Part shown: positions 36,176 to 47,800 of the stretch, one piece after another
Position numbering within the stretch: the first letter of the stretch is position 1
How the letters are laid out: each line of letters begins with the position of its first letter
NCBI RefSeq assembly: GCF_012273895.1
Contig: NC_052122.1
Coordinates: forward strand, 6,138,001-6,202,000
Length of the DNA stretch: 64,000 nucleotides
Direction of reading: 5' to 3'
Source: Zerene cesonia
Taxonomy: Eukaryota; Arthropoda; Insecta; Lepidoptera; Pieridae
The notes under the pieces: model-generated
What the model was told of the DNA's origin: nothing
Seen by the model: the letters and a program-made list of their open reading frames with translations, nothing else
The model's database searches: none
Translations under genes and position numbers: made by a program

Positions 36176-37542
36176 CAAAAAATAAACTCAATCAAAAAAT
36201 CATTCAATAAAGTAGCTTTATTTACAAAATTTTAATGACCTCACATTTAACATCGCAGTAGGTATTCAATACAAAAAAATATTACAGCATTTACAGCTTT
36301 TACAGGTACTTAAAACAGCATACAGAACACAGCCGTCAATGGAACGTTTATAACCTTTTTATATATTCGTAGACTGGCGCGTACTTTCACCCCCGATTCT
36401 ATATACATCAGTACCTTAGTTGTGATAAGGTATTGTTCACGTTAGACGGAATTATGTTCCCCTCCCGTCACATCTCGCATGCTCCCTACCACTTGGAGAC
36501 AAAACCCGCGGCCGTGGCTGAGTCGCACTCATCACATCATGATACGAAATCAAGCATTTAATATGGGAAATTATTTCGTGCTTTTTGCGTCTATAAATTT
36601 TTTGCATACAATTTTGTTGTTGTTAATTTGTCTACGTACATTTTTGCGTATACAAACGTATAGAGGGAGTTTTAAAGACATCCATTAATTATTGAGAGAC
36701 AATATCTGCATCTTATTTGTTTAATTCAAAAAGTTATAAGCAACAGTTCATTGCAAAATATATTTTCCCGTATTTTTTAACTGCTTCCCGTGCACTTCCT
36801 TGGGTTGTATTTAGGATAATATATGAGTAGTATGTCCAATGGTACCGGGAAAACATTAAAGCATCCTTATAAAATTTGATTACTTTAAAATGATTCAACT
36901 TAAGCGATTTTCTAACAATTGTACTGAAATTGCTTGTGGTATTCCCAACTAAAAGTGATTTTTAATATATAACCCACTTCGTCATACTTGTCTAGTCATT
37001 GGTATGCTTTTTAGGTTATTTTTTGTAAAAAAAAAAATTATTTAATTATACATACAATGTAAATATATAAAAAATGTGGATAAAAATTAAGTTATTTTGC
37101 GATATGTTACTAGAAACATTCCAGTATCAAAAAATGTATGATGTTAAAATACCGATCTCAAAAATAATATACACAACTACGAGGCTGGGGTAATTAGAAG
37201 TGAATCCACAAATCATTTTCCAATTGCCCCTAGTTCCCACTCGAGACAAGATCATGATAATTAACTTTAGCTCATTGACTATTTCGTTTCAAGTACTTAT
37301 TAAGAACTGTAAAGGAGACAAATATATGCGCTGTTGATTTACGACCGAGATGAACGGGTTTGCTAGTTAATTTTTTATATTTGCGTGCACAATTGGTTAA
37401 ATAATTGATGATTTTAGTATTGTATTGTTATATCAAACATACTCTTTATACATTTTTATATTTACATTTTCTAGTACATATGGATTGAAATCAATAATGT
37501 CTTATGATATATTACACGATACTAATAAATCTTTATAGACAT
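36176..37542. other. Non-coding stretch
   Basis: No gene recognised. A G+C-richer segment at about 36370-36540 is crossed by a 69-codon plus frame without motif. The segment 37195-37300 is of higher complexity. Confidence 0.4.
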
Positions 37543-37743
37543 ACTAGCTGCGCCCTGCGGTTTCACCCGCGTAAGTCCGTATCCCGTTGGAATATCAGAA
37601 TAAAAAGTTGCCTATATGTTATTCTAGTTGTCCAGCTGTGTACGTACCAAATTTCATTGCAATTGGTTCAGTAGGATTTACGTGACAGATCGACAAATAC
37701 ACACACCTCCTTACAAACGTTTGCATTTATAATATTAGTAGGA
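37543..37743 (-). mobile_element. 'gcagctagt' family repeat, near-complete copy
   Basis: Runs from actagctgcgccctgcggtt, through ttcacccgcgtaagtccgta, 'aaaaagttgcctatatgtta', 'ccaaatttcattgcaattgg' and 'ttcagtaggatttacgtgac', to 'ataatattagtagga'. It is very similar to the copies at 42067-42266, 46723-46914 and 60774-60974. The family is abundant in Lepidoptera and non-coding, probably the mobilised 3' end of an RTE-type LINE or a SINE-like derivative. Confidence 0.85.
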
Positions 37744-38104
37744 TTGATAGAAGTATTTATGAGGCCTGAAATAAGTTTGAACAAGTCAATGTTTTATTTA
37801 AATAGCTGAGTCGTTGCACTAATTTAACTAACAGTGGAACGCAATTATTGTATTGTTTGTTGTATGTTAATTTGAAACATGCACAACAAGATAAGTATCA
37901 GTTGTGGGTGAAATGTATATTGTATAATGATTATCTTACCTAAGTATATACAGCTATCATATTTACCTTTATATAATTAGGTTACATTACAGGCAAAATT
38001 CATAACCGGTTCAACAATATTATAACAGAAATTGACAGAAACGTTTTCGACAGATGTGTTTTTATTTGAAACAATTTTGACTGTTTCGTTTGGAATTGCC
38101 CTTA
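37744..38104. other. Non-coding A+T-rich stretch
   Basis: Nothing recognised. Confidence 0.4.
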
Positions 38105-38204
38105 ACTCGCTTCGCTCGCTTGACTCCTGCGGTGGTTCATAGTCAACCTAACATGCTCGTTTTACTCTCGCTAACCTATTTTTAAACAAAAACTATATGT
38201 AAGT
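38105..38204. repeat. Dispersed repeat, copy 2
   Basis: Partner of 34020-34112: 'actcgcttcgctcgctt', 'ggttcatagtcaacctaaca', 'tgctcgttttactctcgct' and 'aaaaactatatgta' in the same order and orientation, about 4.1 kb away, with a different spacer. Confidence 0.6.
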
Positions 38205-39379
38205 ACTGTACACGTTTTCGCTTCTTCTTTTCCCGCGTACTTTTTATGATTTTTGATATTGCCTGCCACCACTCTTGAGTGGTTTTTCATGTCAAGTGTT
38301 ATAGAATAAAGGTATAGATTAAAGCTCTATTTAATGCAAAAATCGGTTAAAACCAATTTTGTCTGATTTCATTTATAACACTAATGAACCTTTTCAATAT
38401 TATTATTCACTATCCATAGCTGTTAAATGCCACCTTTCCTTGACTGTTTGCTTATAATTATTTATGTACGTTAAATTTGTAATAATAACAATACATTCAA
38501 GTTCTATTATCTAACAACAATTTAACCATTTGACTATTAATAACTAAACTGTCATGCACTTTGCACATTGGCAATCGTATTTTTCATTATTATCAAACGA
38601 ATCAACGCGTCTAAACTAGTTTAAAATCCGTAACAAACTTGAGATTGCATCTCGAACAGCACGTCTCCGCTAATTGCTAGCAGACGGTTTAAAGCAAATA
38701 AATTAATTGGCTAAGCCGATAGTATGATTCTTTGACATCAATAGATTACCAATTCTGAATCGAGGAAACGATTGAGTCGAGACTCATTAGAAAAAAACTC
38801 ATTGATCCTGGTTTTGAGATTAAGCACTACACTTGTAGTCCATTCATTTTTGACTTCTGACGTGTAAACTATTTTGTATTCATATATACCAAATGATAGT
38901 CTCAGTGGGTCTATTTATTAACTGTAGTAGGGCCTCGAGTGGGTTTACTATGAGGGAACTGCAAGATTTGTTTGATATTATTGATTCATGTAATCAGAGA
39001 GATGCCAAGTATTTTCTTTGTAAGAAAAACTGTAACATATTGTACATATTAATCTGAATACATTATTAGATGCTTAACTTGAAATGACAGTGAATATAAT
39101 ACCTATATTTGTTTTTATAAACTTTTGCAACACTCATAAAGGTCAAATAAAGTATCATAAGTTGTATTATAATCAGATAATGCAAGAGAGGTTATAGCTT
39201 GTGGCTACAGTCATTGCGCCTGAAATGGGAATGTGGGTAATCGTGGCAGCGAACATTTTTGGAGATAATTTGAAGAACAAACAATTTTGAAAATATCAAA
39301 CACTAATCGGACTAAGGCTACCGTTTTAATTGGTCACGTTCAAGTATCGATTTTGTGAAATCACCCCTCTGTAGCTCTC
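38205..39379. other. Non-coding A+T-rich stretch
   Basis: No gene or transposon recognised. Confidence 0.4.
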
Positions 39380-39665
39380 GCCCTGGCCGGCCATAAAAAA
39401 AATAAACGACTTTATATTTTGGACGTTCGGCAGTGAAGCGTTTGTCGCTCCCTCTCGCTTAACTTTCTTCGTCCTTTTCTTTTTAATTCGGCGTATTTTT
39501 ATTTGCTATGATAAATTGTAGCTGAGGTGGGTGGTGGGGCCCGCCCGGTCCCCTTTTGTTTCGGTAATTTTTTATGTCTGCTGTTTCGCTTAATTGCGTG
39601 GTGGTTTGCGGAAACTTATTGTGGCTATATGGGTCAGACGCCTAGACGACAGGCGTGACCCGCTT
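39380..39665. promoter_or_regulatory. Candidate regulatory patch
   Basis: High-complexity block with G+C-rich strings (gtggggcccgcccggtcccc near 39533) among T-rich spacers, and a small dyad (acgcct and aggcgt near 39636). It is neither repeat-like nor clearly coding; a 75-codon plus frame follows (39655-39882) without motifs. Confidence 0.2.
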
Positions 39666-42066
39666 ACCTTGCAACCTGCAGCTCATCATAGACACTAACA
39701 GACAGTTACAATTAATGAATGTGGAAATACTGGCCCATTTTGTAATAGGGTTAACGTCACGGAAATTGCTATATGATAGATTCTATGCTTCATTTGTCAA
39801 CACGATGTTAGCACGTCGTGCGGCTTTTGTTACTGTCAGTCGTTTAATGTATGAACGTCTTCATCTCAACTCAGATGCATAAAGCGCCTCCCACGAGCGG
39901 CAGTAAACATTGCCATATCGTTATCAACATTAAGCGCGTCAAAAACATGTTTCTTTTTATTATAAATCAATATATATTAGAACATAATCGTTCTACAAAT
40001 ATTCTATATTATTAATAATCTATTGAAATGATTTTAAATATGAAATTCAGTCAGTCACATTCCACAGAGCGTCTAACACAACGATTAGTAAATAATGTTT
40101 ATCTTTAAAATTAGGAGTATGAAGGGTTCCCGATTGCAATTGATGTGTCAACCCAAGGGCGTTCGAAACACTACGCTACATACCTACTATGCTAATAAGG
40201 GACCAGTCAACCACAAATAAACTTTTTTACACACTAATAGTTTAAAATAAATCACACAAATATTAAACAACACTCCAAGCACCGCTCAAGTTACGGTTAA
40301 TATACACAAAATCGAGAACACCTATTTAAAGATCGAAACTGATCAATATTATTATGAAATTAGATGTTTATTAGCTATTATTACAGAAATGTTTACATTA
40401 TGCCACAGCTCAACTGTACCCGATGTTATTGTAAGTGCAACCTAACCCTGAATAGCATACAAATTGACGGAACAAGTAGCATTATGTTGTGTTTTCACTT
40501 AAAAGAAAACATAATACCAGGATATTGCGATCGCGTATCAAAACTATTTGCAGTGAATGGGACAGGCAATATGAGACCAATCTATTGCTCGAGCTGTCTT
40601 CGCTGCGACAATGTAATTGTTATTTTAATTTTTAACGAAGTTCCAATGATACGCGGATTGACTTTCTTGTTGACTAAAAGTAATTTGGACTTCTGATTTA
40701 CATACTGTCTATGACTTTTACAGTTTAAATATTAATGTACTATTAATATTATGAACGAAGTATAACGTATTCGGAAGAATAATTCAAAGAGTATCTATTT
40801 ATCGTTACAACACGTCATTATACGATAATTAAATTTCATCACAGTTCTTATTTGGGTTGTACATTCTCGCATTATTATTTTTTTAATTGATTCCCCTCAC
40901 TCAAATCAATATGCACATAAATGATAACAATAATGCTAAACGTAAAAACGCCACCCCATTTATATTAAACAATGCACATTTTATTATGACGTTAATAAGA
41001 AACTCGCCTTCATTAATCTACTGCCATTTTTGGAGTTCGTGTGTGCAAGTCATAACATATCGTATTAATAAAATATAAGAAACTGTATGTGTAACTTTTT
41101 ATGCGGTAGATTACTGTTGGTGTTCGAATAATTAAATGTGAGTGTTAAAGATAAATGAATTATAAATAATTTAATAATACATATTTAAAATAATTAATAC
41201 CTTTTTACTGTGTTAACGCTCAGTGCACAAACGTGTATGTTCGTTTACAATAAAACGAAATATCGAACAGGTTAGTAAAATCTGTTGCTAGTTTAGCAGT
41301 TTTTATGTTTTGCTTTGATGTCGCTTTTACAAAGTGACGTCAAAGGACCATGGAACGTTACCTAGGCTTCCAAGCCCAGCTGAACTATTTTAAGTTTAAC
41401 AAAGCGATATACTACCTAGAACTTGACATTTCACCTATTTTTTTTAATGCGCAAACCGTTTTGTTTTGAGAAAATCAATATATTCAATAAAGTTGCAAAA
41501 CGTGGTTTTATACAATTCAATTTGAATAAATAAATGGTGCTTACGCGTTCATTGTATGAAACACATCAATATGTATGTATTGTAATGTGATATAGATATT
41601 TTTAAATGTTATTGTCGCGTTGCAGAATTTTATAATTCAATATATCTTTTGTGACAAAAATATTTAGCTGCTGGCAAAATAATATTTATTCGATGAGTTT
41701 ATTAGATATTCATACATGATCGTATGATGGTATACTTATCTATATGAATTTAGAAGAAGTATACGTCACTTCTGCTAAACTATACTATGTTTATTTAGCG
41801 TTTTCCAATGTAAATATGTCACTGTAAAGCAGTGTCATAGCGCACCTTACGCAAATCCCGGGCGGTCTCATGCTTTGTGACGTGTTATGCATGCATGATC
41901 GTCCAACTATATAAATCGACGCAAATAGTATGCAAATTCTATAATGGTGATTGTGACGAAAATCTATTCACGAAATGCACGTCCATTACGTTTGGGACCG
42001 TTTAAAAGATGCAGTTTTGTGATATGCATATATATTACGCGGTTAAATGAGGTATATTTATATAAT
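39666..42066. other. Non-coding stretch, with one cysteine-rich frame
   Basis: Mostly A+T-rich. A 110-codon plus frame at 40364-40696 carries the cysteine patterns CTRCYCKC and YCSSCLRC, but I recognise no family and no exon signals. At about 41885-41940 there are a CRE-like gtgacgtg, a TATA-box-like ctatataaat and an octamer-like atgcaaat within 60 bases; these may be chance. Confidence 0.35.
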
Positions 42067-42266
42067 ACTAGCTGCACCCCGCGGTTTCACCCGCGTAAGT
42101 CCGTAGCCCCTAGCAATATCGGGTTAAAAAGTTGCCTGTCTGTTATTCCAGTTGTCCAGTGCAATTTTATTGCAATCGGTTCAGTAGTTTTTACGTGAAA
42201 GAGCATCAAACACATACGTAAGTTTGTAAGGATATACAAACTTTCGCATTTATAATATTAGTAGGA
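42067..42266 (-). mobile_element. 'gcagctagt' family repeat, near-complete copy
   Basis: Same layout as 37543-37743: actagctgcaccccgcggtt, ttcacccgcgtaagtccgta, 'aaaaagttgcctgtctgtta', 'ttcagtagtttttacgtgaa', ending 'ataatattagtagga'. A small deletion removes part of the 'ccaaatttcat' segment. The AGTAGGA end is partly repeated just outside (to about 42284). Confidence 0.85.
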
Positions 42267-42449
42267 AGTAGGACTAGTAGGATTACTATATACGAGCTGG
42301 ATAGAATGTATGGTCGATCTGTGAAATTCAATGAGGCTGAGAATTATATTATAAGATTATGTTTTTCGAATAATTTGAGTTACCTAACATCTAAATAAAA
42401 TTCACTTGTTTGGGATATTGTCTATCGTTACCTTCGATACGGTTAAAAA

Positions 42450-42690
42450 CTAAAAAATTGTCAAGTGCGAGCCGTACTCGTGCACTGAGGGTTCCGTCAA
42501 AACCTTGTTTATAATTGTATGTTTAAAGTTCAAACTTCTTTACATACTATTTGTACTAAAATTTCAAAATTCTGAGTTCACACGTACTCTTCCTGTGAAA
42601 TGTCGGTATTGATTCCCTTGCAAGTATCGAACATACGCAGCATAAACGGCTGTACCTTTTTATTGCATTTGGTTATAAGTTTAATTAAAA
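42450..42690. mobile_element. Interspersed repeat fragment ('caagtgcgagccgtactcgt')
   Basis: Contains ttgtcaagtgcgagccgtac, tcgtgcactgagggttccgt and, further on, 'gattcccttgcaagtatcga' and 'aaacggctgtaccttttt', an order I recognise from a very common lepidopteran repeat. No ends or coding frame are visible. Confidence 0.55.
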
Positions 42691-44338
42691 AATTAAGGTG
42701 TGTGGAAAATCACAGCCTCATCGGCAAAGATACTCTTGAAAAGTCTAAATAACTAAAATAATAGTTTTACCAAATCATAAAACTTCTGTTTACATCCAGA
42801 GCATTAGGTTAGAAATAATCTTTCAACTTATGGGACGAAGTATACACGGCGTAGCCTATTTTTCTTTGTTTCAAGTTATAACAGATTCATAAGGATTTTA
42901 AATATACAGGATAACAAAATGTTAATTATACTCAAAATTAATCTCAATTTAAATTTTTATGATTTTTAAGATTCTTGATATGAAAAATCTATCCACAGAA
43001 TAGGCATAGTACGAGTACACAATAGGGTTACCGACTCTTCTTACGAAAAATCAAGTGAGTATGTTAAGGTACGGAATGAGTGTTTAAATGTCGTTTAGCA
43101 ATTATGACAATTAATTGTTTAGAGTACTTATCTCTCAAGTAAACTGTGTTCTGTGCAGTAATGAAAAACACATGAGTAGATATAGAACTGTCGTCAACAG
43201 TAGGTATAGTTAGCAACTCTAAGGAGGAGATCTACTGCATAGCGTGAAATGTTTGATATGAAAGGGTCCTGTAATAAGTTCAAAACAACTGCACTTCAAT
43301 ATCATCTGCACGCGCTTACCCACCACAAATTCCTTTTATCTCAGTACTTCAAATATGAGATCTAGTTTGATTAACAATTAATTAGTTCGTAAATGCATGA
43401 TCCACACCTGAATATGTCACCATCTTAAAATTTCATATGCATGAGACAATATTTGCGTGAATTATTCGATTTAACTATGCGAGTTATTTGAAATGAATTG
43501 ACAAAAAATAAATGTAGGTACTTGACTTTAACGGAATAATTAAATGCTTAACAATTGACTGTGTTTTAGTTTACTGAGAGTTTCTTATATTTTTATTATT
43601 TATTTTAGTTGAATATGAGCAGAAATTGAAATATGTAAGTAGATCTGTATTTGACTCAGGTACAGTTTTTATAAGTAACTAGCGCTGTGAGCCGGCTCTG
43701 CCCGTGGTCCGTATATGAAACCTCACAAATATACATACAAAACACAATCCTTATAACATTTGTTTAGATTAAAAAACGGTTTATTATATTTATTAGATTA
43801 GTGATTTAAATTAGTTAAAAATACACAGTTTTCAATCTAGCATAGTCTTTATATTATGTCCAATATTGACTAATGGTTCTCACGTACATTGCTAAGTATA
43901 AATTCCTATTGCAGAACGGTGTTCTCGAAAAACATACACAGGTATAAAAAAGCGTTGATTAAAAAAGTTGAAACGACTTATTGAAGTCTGAATTTTCATT
44001 TCAATTTCAAGTCGTGAGTTTTTAGCAATTAAAATGTTCAACCTATAATGATTCTGAATCGAAATTGTAATATTTAGTCGTGCAAATGTTTTGTTTACAT
44101 CTGGAACTGGGCCATTCATTTAAACACTTATGTCGAAATGTACGGGCGAGTCATTTTGTGCCAAATACGGTTGAAGCGAGCGAATAAACAAAACATTATA
44201 ATTCGTTAGGTCAAATAAATAATAATACTAAAAGGATATAACGATGTTTCATGATGATCTTATCTAGATTAATAGAAAAAGTCATGAGGATATTTTAAAG
44301 AAAATAGAATGCAATTAATAATATAAATACAGATAGAA
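42691..44338. other. Non-coding A+T-rich stretch
   Basis: No gene recognised. A short string at 43679-43716 (aactagcgctgtgagccggc) may be a stub of an RTE-type repeat end. A 75-codon minus frame at 43892-44119 has no motif. Confidence 0.4.
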
Positions 44339-44358
44339 CTTGTTCACAGTTGAACAAG
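44339..44358. repeat. Perfect 8-bp hairpin
   Basis: cttgttca (44339-44346), loop cagt, tgaacaag (44351-44358). No extension to a microRNA-sized hairpin. Confidence 0.6.
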
Positions 44359-44499
44359 CCGGCCGCAGCTGAAAGATAGCACTTAAAATCTTTACGTAGT
44401 TATAATAACACGAATATTGAAAACAAGTACCTATTTCTTCATTATTATTATGTGATATCATAAAATCTCACCCATAGAAATATATTCAATCAAATTAAG

Positions 44500-44730
44500 T
44501 AGGTAGTGTTTTGTGTCGGACGTCTCTTTCGATGATCATAAGCGATCGCGACAGGCGGAAGCGGGCGCGAGAGCGGGCAGCGTGAGGCAGAATAGATCGT
44601 CGTAACCCCATTAAAGCAGCTACGGGCCCACCGCCCATCCCTCTTCATGAAATATTAAAAATTCAATTGCGCTTCTCTTTATTTTAACTCCCTTGCCTCC
44701 TCCGCGACACCCGCCAACCCCGTACAATAT
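44500..44730. promoter_or_regulatory. Candidate regulatory patch
   Basis: G+C-rich, CpG-bearing strings (gaagcgggcgcgagagcggg near 44559, ctacgggcccaccgcccatc near 44620) inside A+T-rich DNA. No frame or repeat explains it. Confidence 0.25.
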
Positions 44731-45880
44731 AAAATGAAAAATGTATTCGAAAAATAACGTTCGCCTATTATTTATAATTTGTGCTGAAACCCCTCCCTTC
44801 CTCGGCCCATCCCCCGACCTTCTGTCAAAGTTATTTTACAAAGCGCAGGTTTGAAACATTCAAACAATATATTCGTTTGTACGTAGCTCAAGCCGGGAAA
44901 GTTAGTGAAAAATTCACACAACTATGGCAAATTGTCTCGCGCTTTAAAAATACAATCCCCATTTTTATAAAGTTTTAGAGGAAGTGCTTAAACAAAAATG
45001 TTTATGTGTCAACGAATCACACGCTCAAAAATGCGCGAAGCCAATCTTCAAAATACAGCAGAAATGGAATAAAATTTTTTTGTTACGCTAACCGTTTGAT
45101 GTTTACTACCTACGAGCGAGACCTAAACTTTTGTCTAATTGTAACCAATGGTACATGAAATATTTCAGTGTAAAACACGAATGGAGATGCGTAACTTATA
45201 AATTTCTTGTTAGTTTTTTTTTTTAACTAATGTTCCATACATCGACTCAAAACCACTTCACATGCAGTTCAAGGACTCCTGCTAAGGCTACCCGCTACAA
45301 TAAAACACCTTCCCACGCTAATACTCTGCACATCAATTTTCCACTCGTATAGTTTAAAAATGAAAACCAATGCATAGTACCATTTCCAGCATTGGATATT
45401 GTAAGGCTTATCTCGTTAATTAATTGCGGCGCTCAGATACCTTTGCTAAGTAATTTTCTACATACTTTTTCTTGTTTTACTCTGTTCAACTGAACGCGTG
45501 ATCACAGAATAAAAATGCCCGATCGTACAAATCGCTCTCAATACGTTCGCTTAATCCGATCCGCTGCTTCCTAACAGCGGCCATTTAAACGTATTTTAAG
45601 GTACTGTCAATAAAAAAATTGTCTCCGTTCTTAATAATTTTATTATCGCTTTTTTGTAATTGATATGACAATTTTATTTGTTGTTACATATTTCTTATTA
45701 TAATGAGACTATCGCTTTTAAAGCTCATTCATCACAACGCTACAGCCGCTTGCCATAAGTATTGTTGTTATTGAGTAAAATGTAGTATATATATACATAT
45801 ATATAGTAGTAGCATTATGTGCCTTGTTGATCATTTGATTTCAATTTGAACTGGAGTCATTAGCGCGTTCCTATTTTTAC
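44731..45880. other. Non-coding stretch
   Basis: No gene recognised. A TA/CA alternating, nearly self-complementary run lies at about 45787-45808. A 65-codon plus frame at 44781-44978 has no motif. Confidence 0.4.
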
Positions 45881-45897
45881 AAAAAAAAAAAAAAAAA
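45881..45897. repeat. 17-base A run
   Basis: Longest uninterrupted A homopolymer seen in the window. The sequence before it is not obviously a retroelement, so this is recorded as a simple repeat. Confidence 0.85.
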
Positions 45898-46582
45898 CAA
45901 CCACTAGCTGTGCAGTGTGAAAAGCAATTGCCACGAATTTTATGTAGAAACATTTCCAATTACAGAACTGTAGATGACAGAGGGTTAGACGTGCGAAACA
46001 TTTATCGCGTCGCACGTTGCCACTCGGTGGAACGACAAAGGCCCGCTTCCCTCGCAAGTCGCAGTGGTGCCCTCTTTCGTCTCAAGCGACTTTCGCGCCC
46101 AAACAATAACTTAGAATTTTTTTACTGATTAAATGACAAACGCTGTAATATATGAAACGACTCACATCAACTGAGAAAATTATTAGAATAATAACGAAGA
46201 GTTATTTTATTGTAGACCTTTCTGAGGCTAATTCAGTAAATGGATTTCGAAATATCAAAAAGTTCGTTAATTCCATAACCACGATCACATCCACCACATC
46301 AAAAATAAAAAAATAAATTGAATTAAATTATCGCAATAAAAATAGAGCAGCAATGGAAAATTTTGTACTCCTATATTACGGTATATATTCCTCGACAATT
46401 TATTTAATTGTGAGCCTTTGTGATATAATTAAAATGTGTTTAATTTCATGAGAACTATTTGGAAGAAAGCAGCTGCTGTCGTTTAATGCAATTTATTCAT
46501 TTCTTTTTGATTATAAATGTGGTTGCAAAATGATTAATACCTACTCAGTGTATCAGCATAAAACTTTTTCTAGTTGACTTGC
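45898..46582. other. Non-coding stretch
   Basis: A CpG-richer part at about 45980-46110 is crossed by opposed frames of 72 (+) and 65 (-) codons without domains. The rest is A+T-rich. Confidence 0.4.
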
Positions 46583-46720
46583 CGAATATCCTATGCCTGG
46601 AAGAGATCACTTCTAAGTGATAAGGCCGCCAAAAAAATTGTACGCTTTATTATAACCATTATTATTATTATTTTTAAGTTTCCTTCTATGTACAATCTTG
46701 TTGAAGAGTTAAATAAATGA
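46583..46720 (+). mobile_element. LINE 3'-end fragment
   Basis: Contains 'tatgcctggaagagatcact', 'agtgataaggccgcc', 'ttgtac' and a terminal 'gagttaaataaatgaa', the recognisable 3' untranslated end of an abundant lepidopteran non-LTR retrotransposon. The coding part is missing, as usual after 5' truncation. The next repeat (46723) begins directly at its end. Confidence 0.75.
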
Positions 46721-46722
46721 AA

Positions 46723-46914
46723 CCTACTAATATTATAAATGCGAAAGTTTGTAAGGATGTGTGTGTGTTTGTTGCTCTTTCACCGAAAAAGTACTGAACC
46801 GGTTGACGTATACGTAGACAGCTGGACAACTGGAATAACATATAGGCAACTTTTTATCCCGATATTCCTACGGGATAGGGACTTACGCGGGTGATATTGC
46901 AGTGCGCAGCTAGT
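46723..46914 (+). mobile_element. 'gcagctagt' family repeat, near-complete copy
   Basis: Runs from cctactaatattataaatgc, through gaaagtttgtaaggatgtgt, 'gttgctctttcacc', 'ggcaactttttatcccgata' and 'gggacttacgcgggtgatat', to 'gtgcgcagctagt'. The copies at 37543 and 42067 are in the opposite orientation. It abuts the LINE tail, suggesting insertion at or transduction with that end. Confidence 0.85.
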
Positions 46915-47219
46915 AAAGTATAAATGCATCGAAACCAGACTGTTGTCAAAGAAACCTCACAAGAACTTTTGAAAGAGTTCCTACAGCAACCTGTAACAAC
47001 TTACCTGAAGATCCCAATTTACTTGTAACTCTTATTTTCAACAGCCACTTACCTGTAAGAAGAAAATTAAATAAATTATTAATCAATTCAACGATCTCGT
47101 GATAGAATTTTGTATATAAAAGTATCACAGGAAGTAAAATCATTGTAAGTCTTATTAGTAGTAATTGATTTGACAGGAGAACTTCTGTGTTTATAATTAA
47201 AAAAGAAATATGACATTTA
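46915..47219. other. Non-coding stretch under a 151-codon frame
   Basis: A minus-strand frame of 151 codons (46946-47401) starts in the CpG-rich patch to the right and runs through this A+T-rich part. The right half translates as basic, low-information sequence and the left as Leu/Ile-rich. No domain is seen and a plus-strand frame overlaps its start. I do not call it a gene. Confidence 0.35.
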
Positions 47220-47800
47220 AGTATATTTTTCGGTCGTTTTAAAGCGAGGAATGTCATCGGGCTACGCACGACGCTTAGGGGAGTCGCACGGATCCATTTT
47301 GCTAAATACCTTATCGCATATTTGGATTCTCGTGCGATCTGTGGCGGAATTTTCGAGATTTTACAGCTCTCGACAGCCCGAGGCCTTGTTAAGAATCCCA
47401 CTGGCCAATATGAATTTGAATTTCCGTCGGTTATCTACGAGCGCGAGGTATGCAAGCGTCGGCGATCATTTGTGATACTTCATTAACTGACATAACGTCG
47501 ATACTATTTCGTTTGTCGAGTGCTTTCAACTTGTCCGTTATCAATTTAGTTGGACACGGTTTAACGTTTGCGCATACTTAATCTAACCGTCTGAATCCGA
47601 TAGCTTTGGGCCGTATTCAAATATTGTACATATGCAAAACATTCAGAAATAACAATTTGACGTTCCGCTGCAAACGGCGTCGATAAAAGTGCGTTCCAAA
47701 TCAAAGTATGGATTAATACCGACGCGCGGATAAAACTGCGGACAGAAAAACAAGCATTCTTCCCTATATTCCATAACAAAAGTGGTTCGCTTTTATTTTT
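47220..47800. promoter_or_regulatory. Candidate regulatory patch
   Basis: High-complexity block with scattered CpGs (gggctacgcacgacgcttag near 47258, cgagcgcgaggtatgcaagc near 47438). Frames on both strands overlap here (74 plus, 83 minus), a sign of low stop density. No repeat signature. Confidence 0.22.

Noticed and set aside
46946..47401. 151-codon minus-strand frame
   Set aside because: The second-longest frame, but with no domain, an overlapping plus-strand frame at its start, and composition that changes from basic to Leu/Ile-rich exactly where local G+C content changes.
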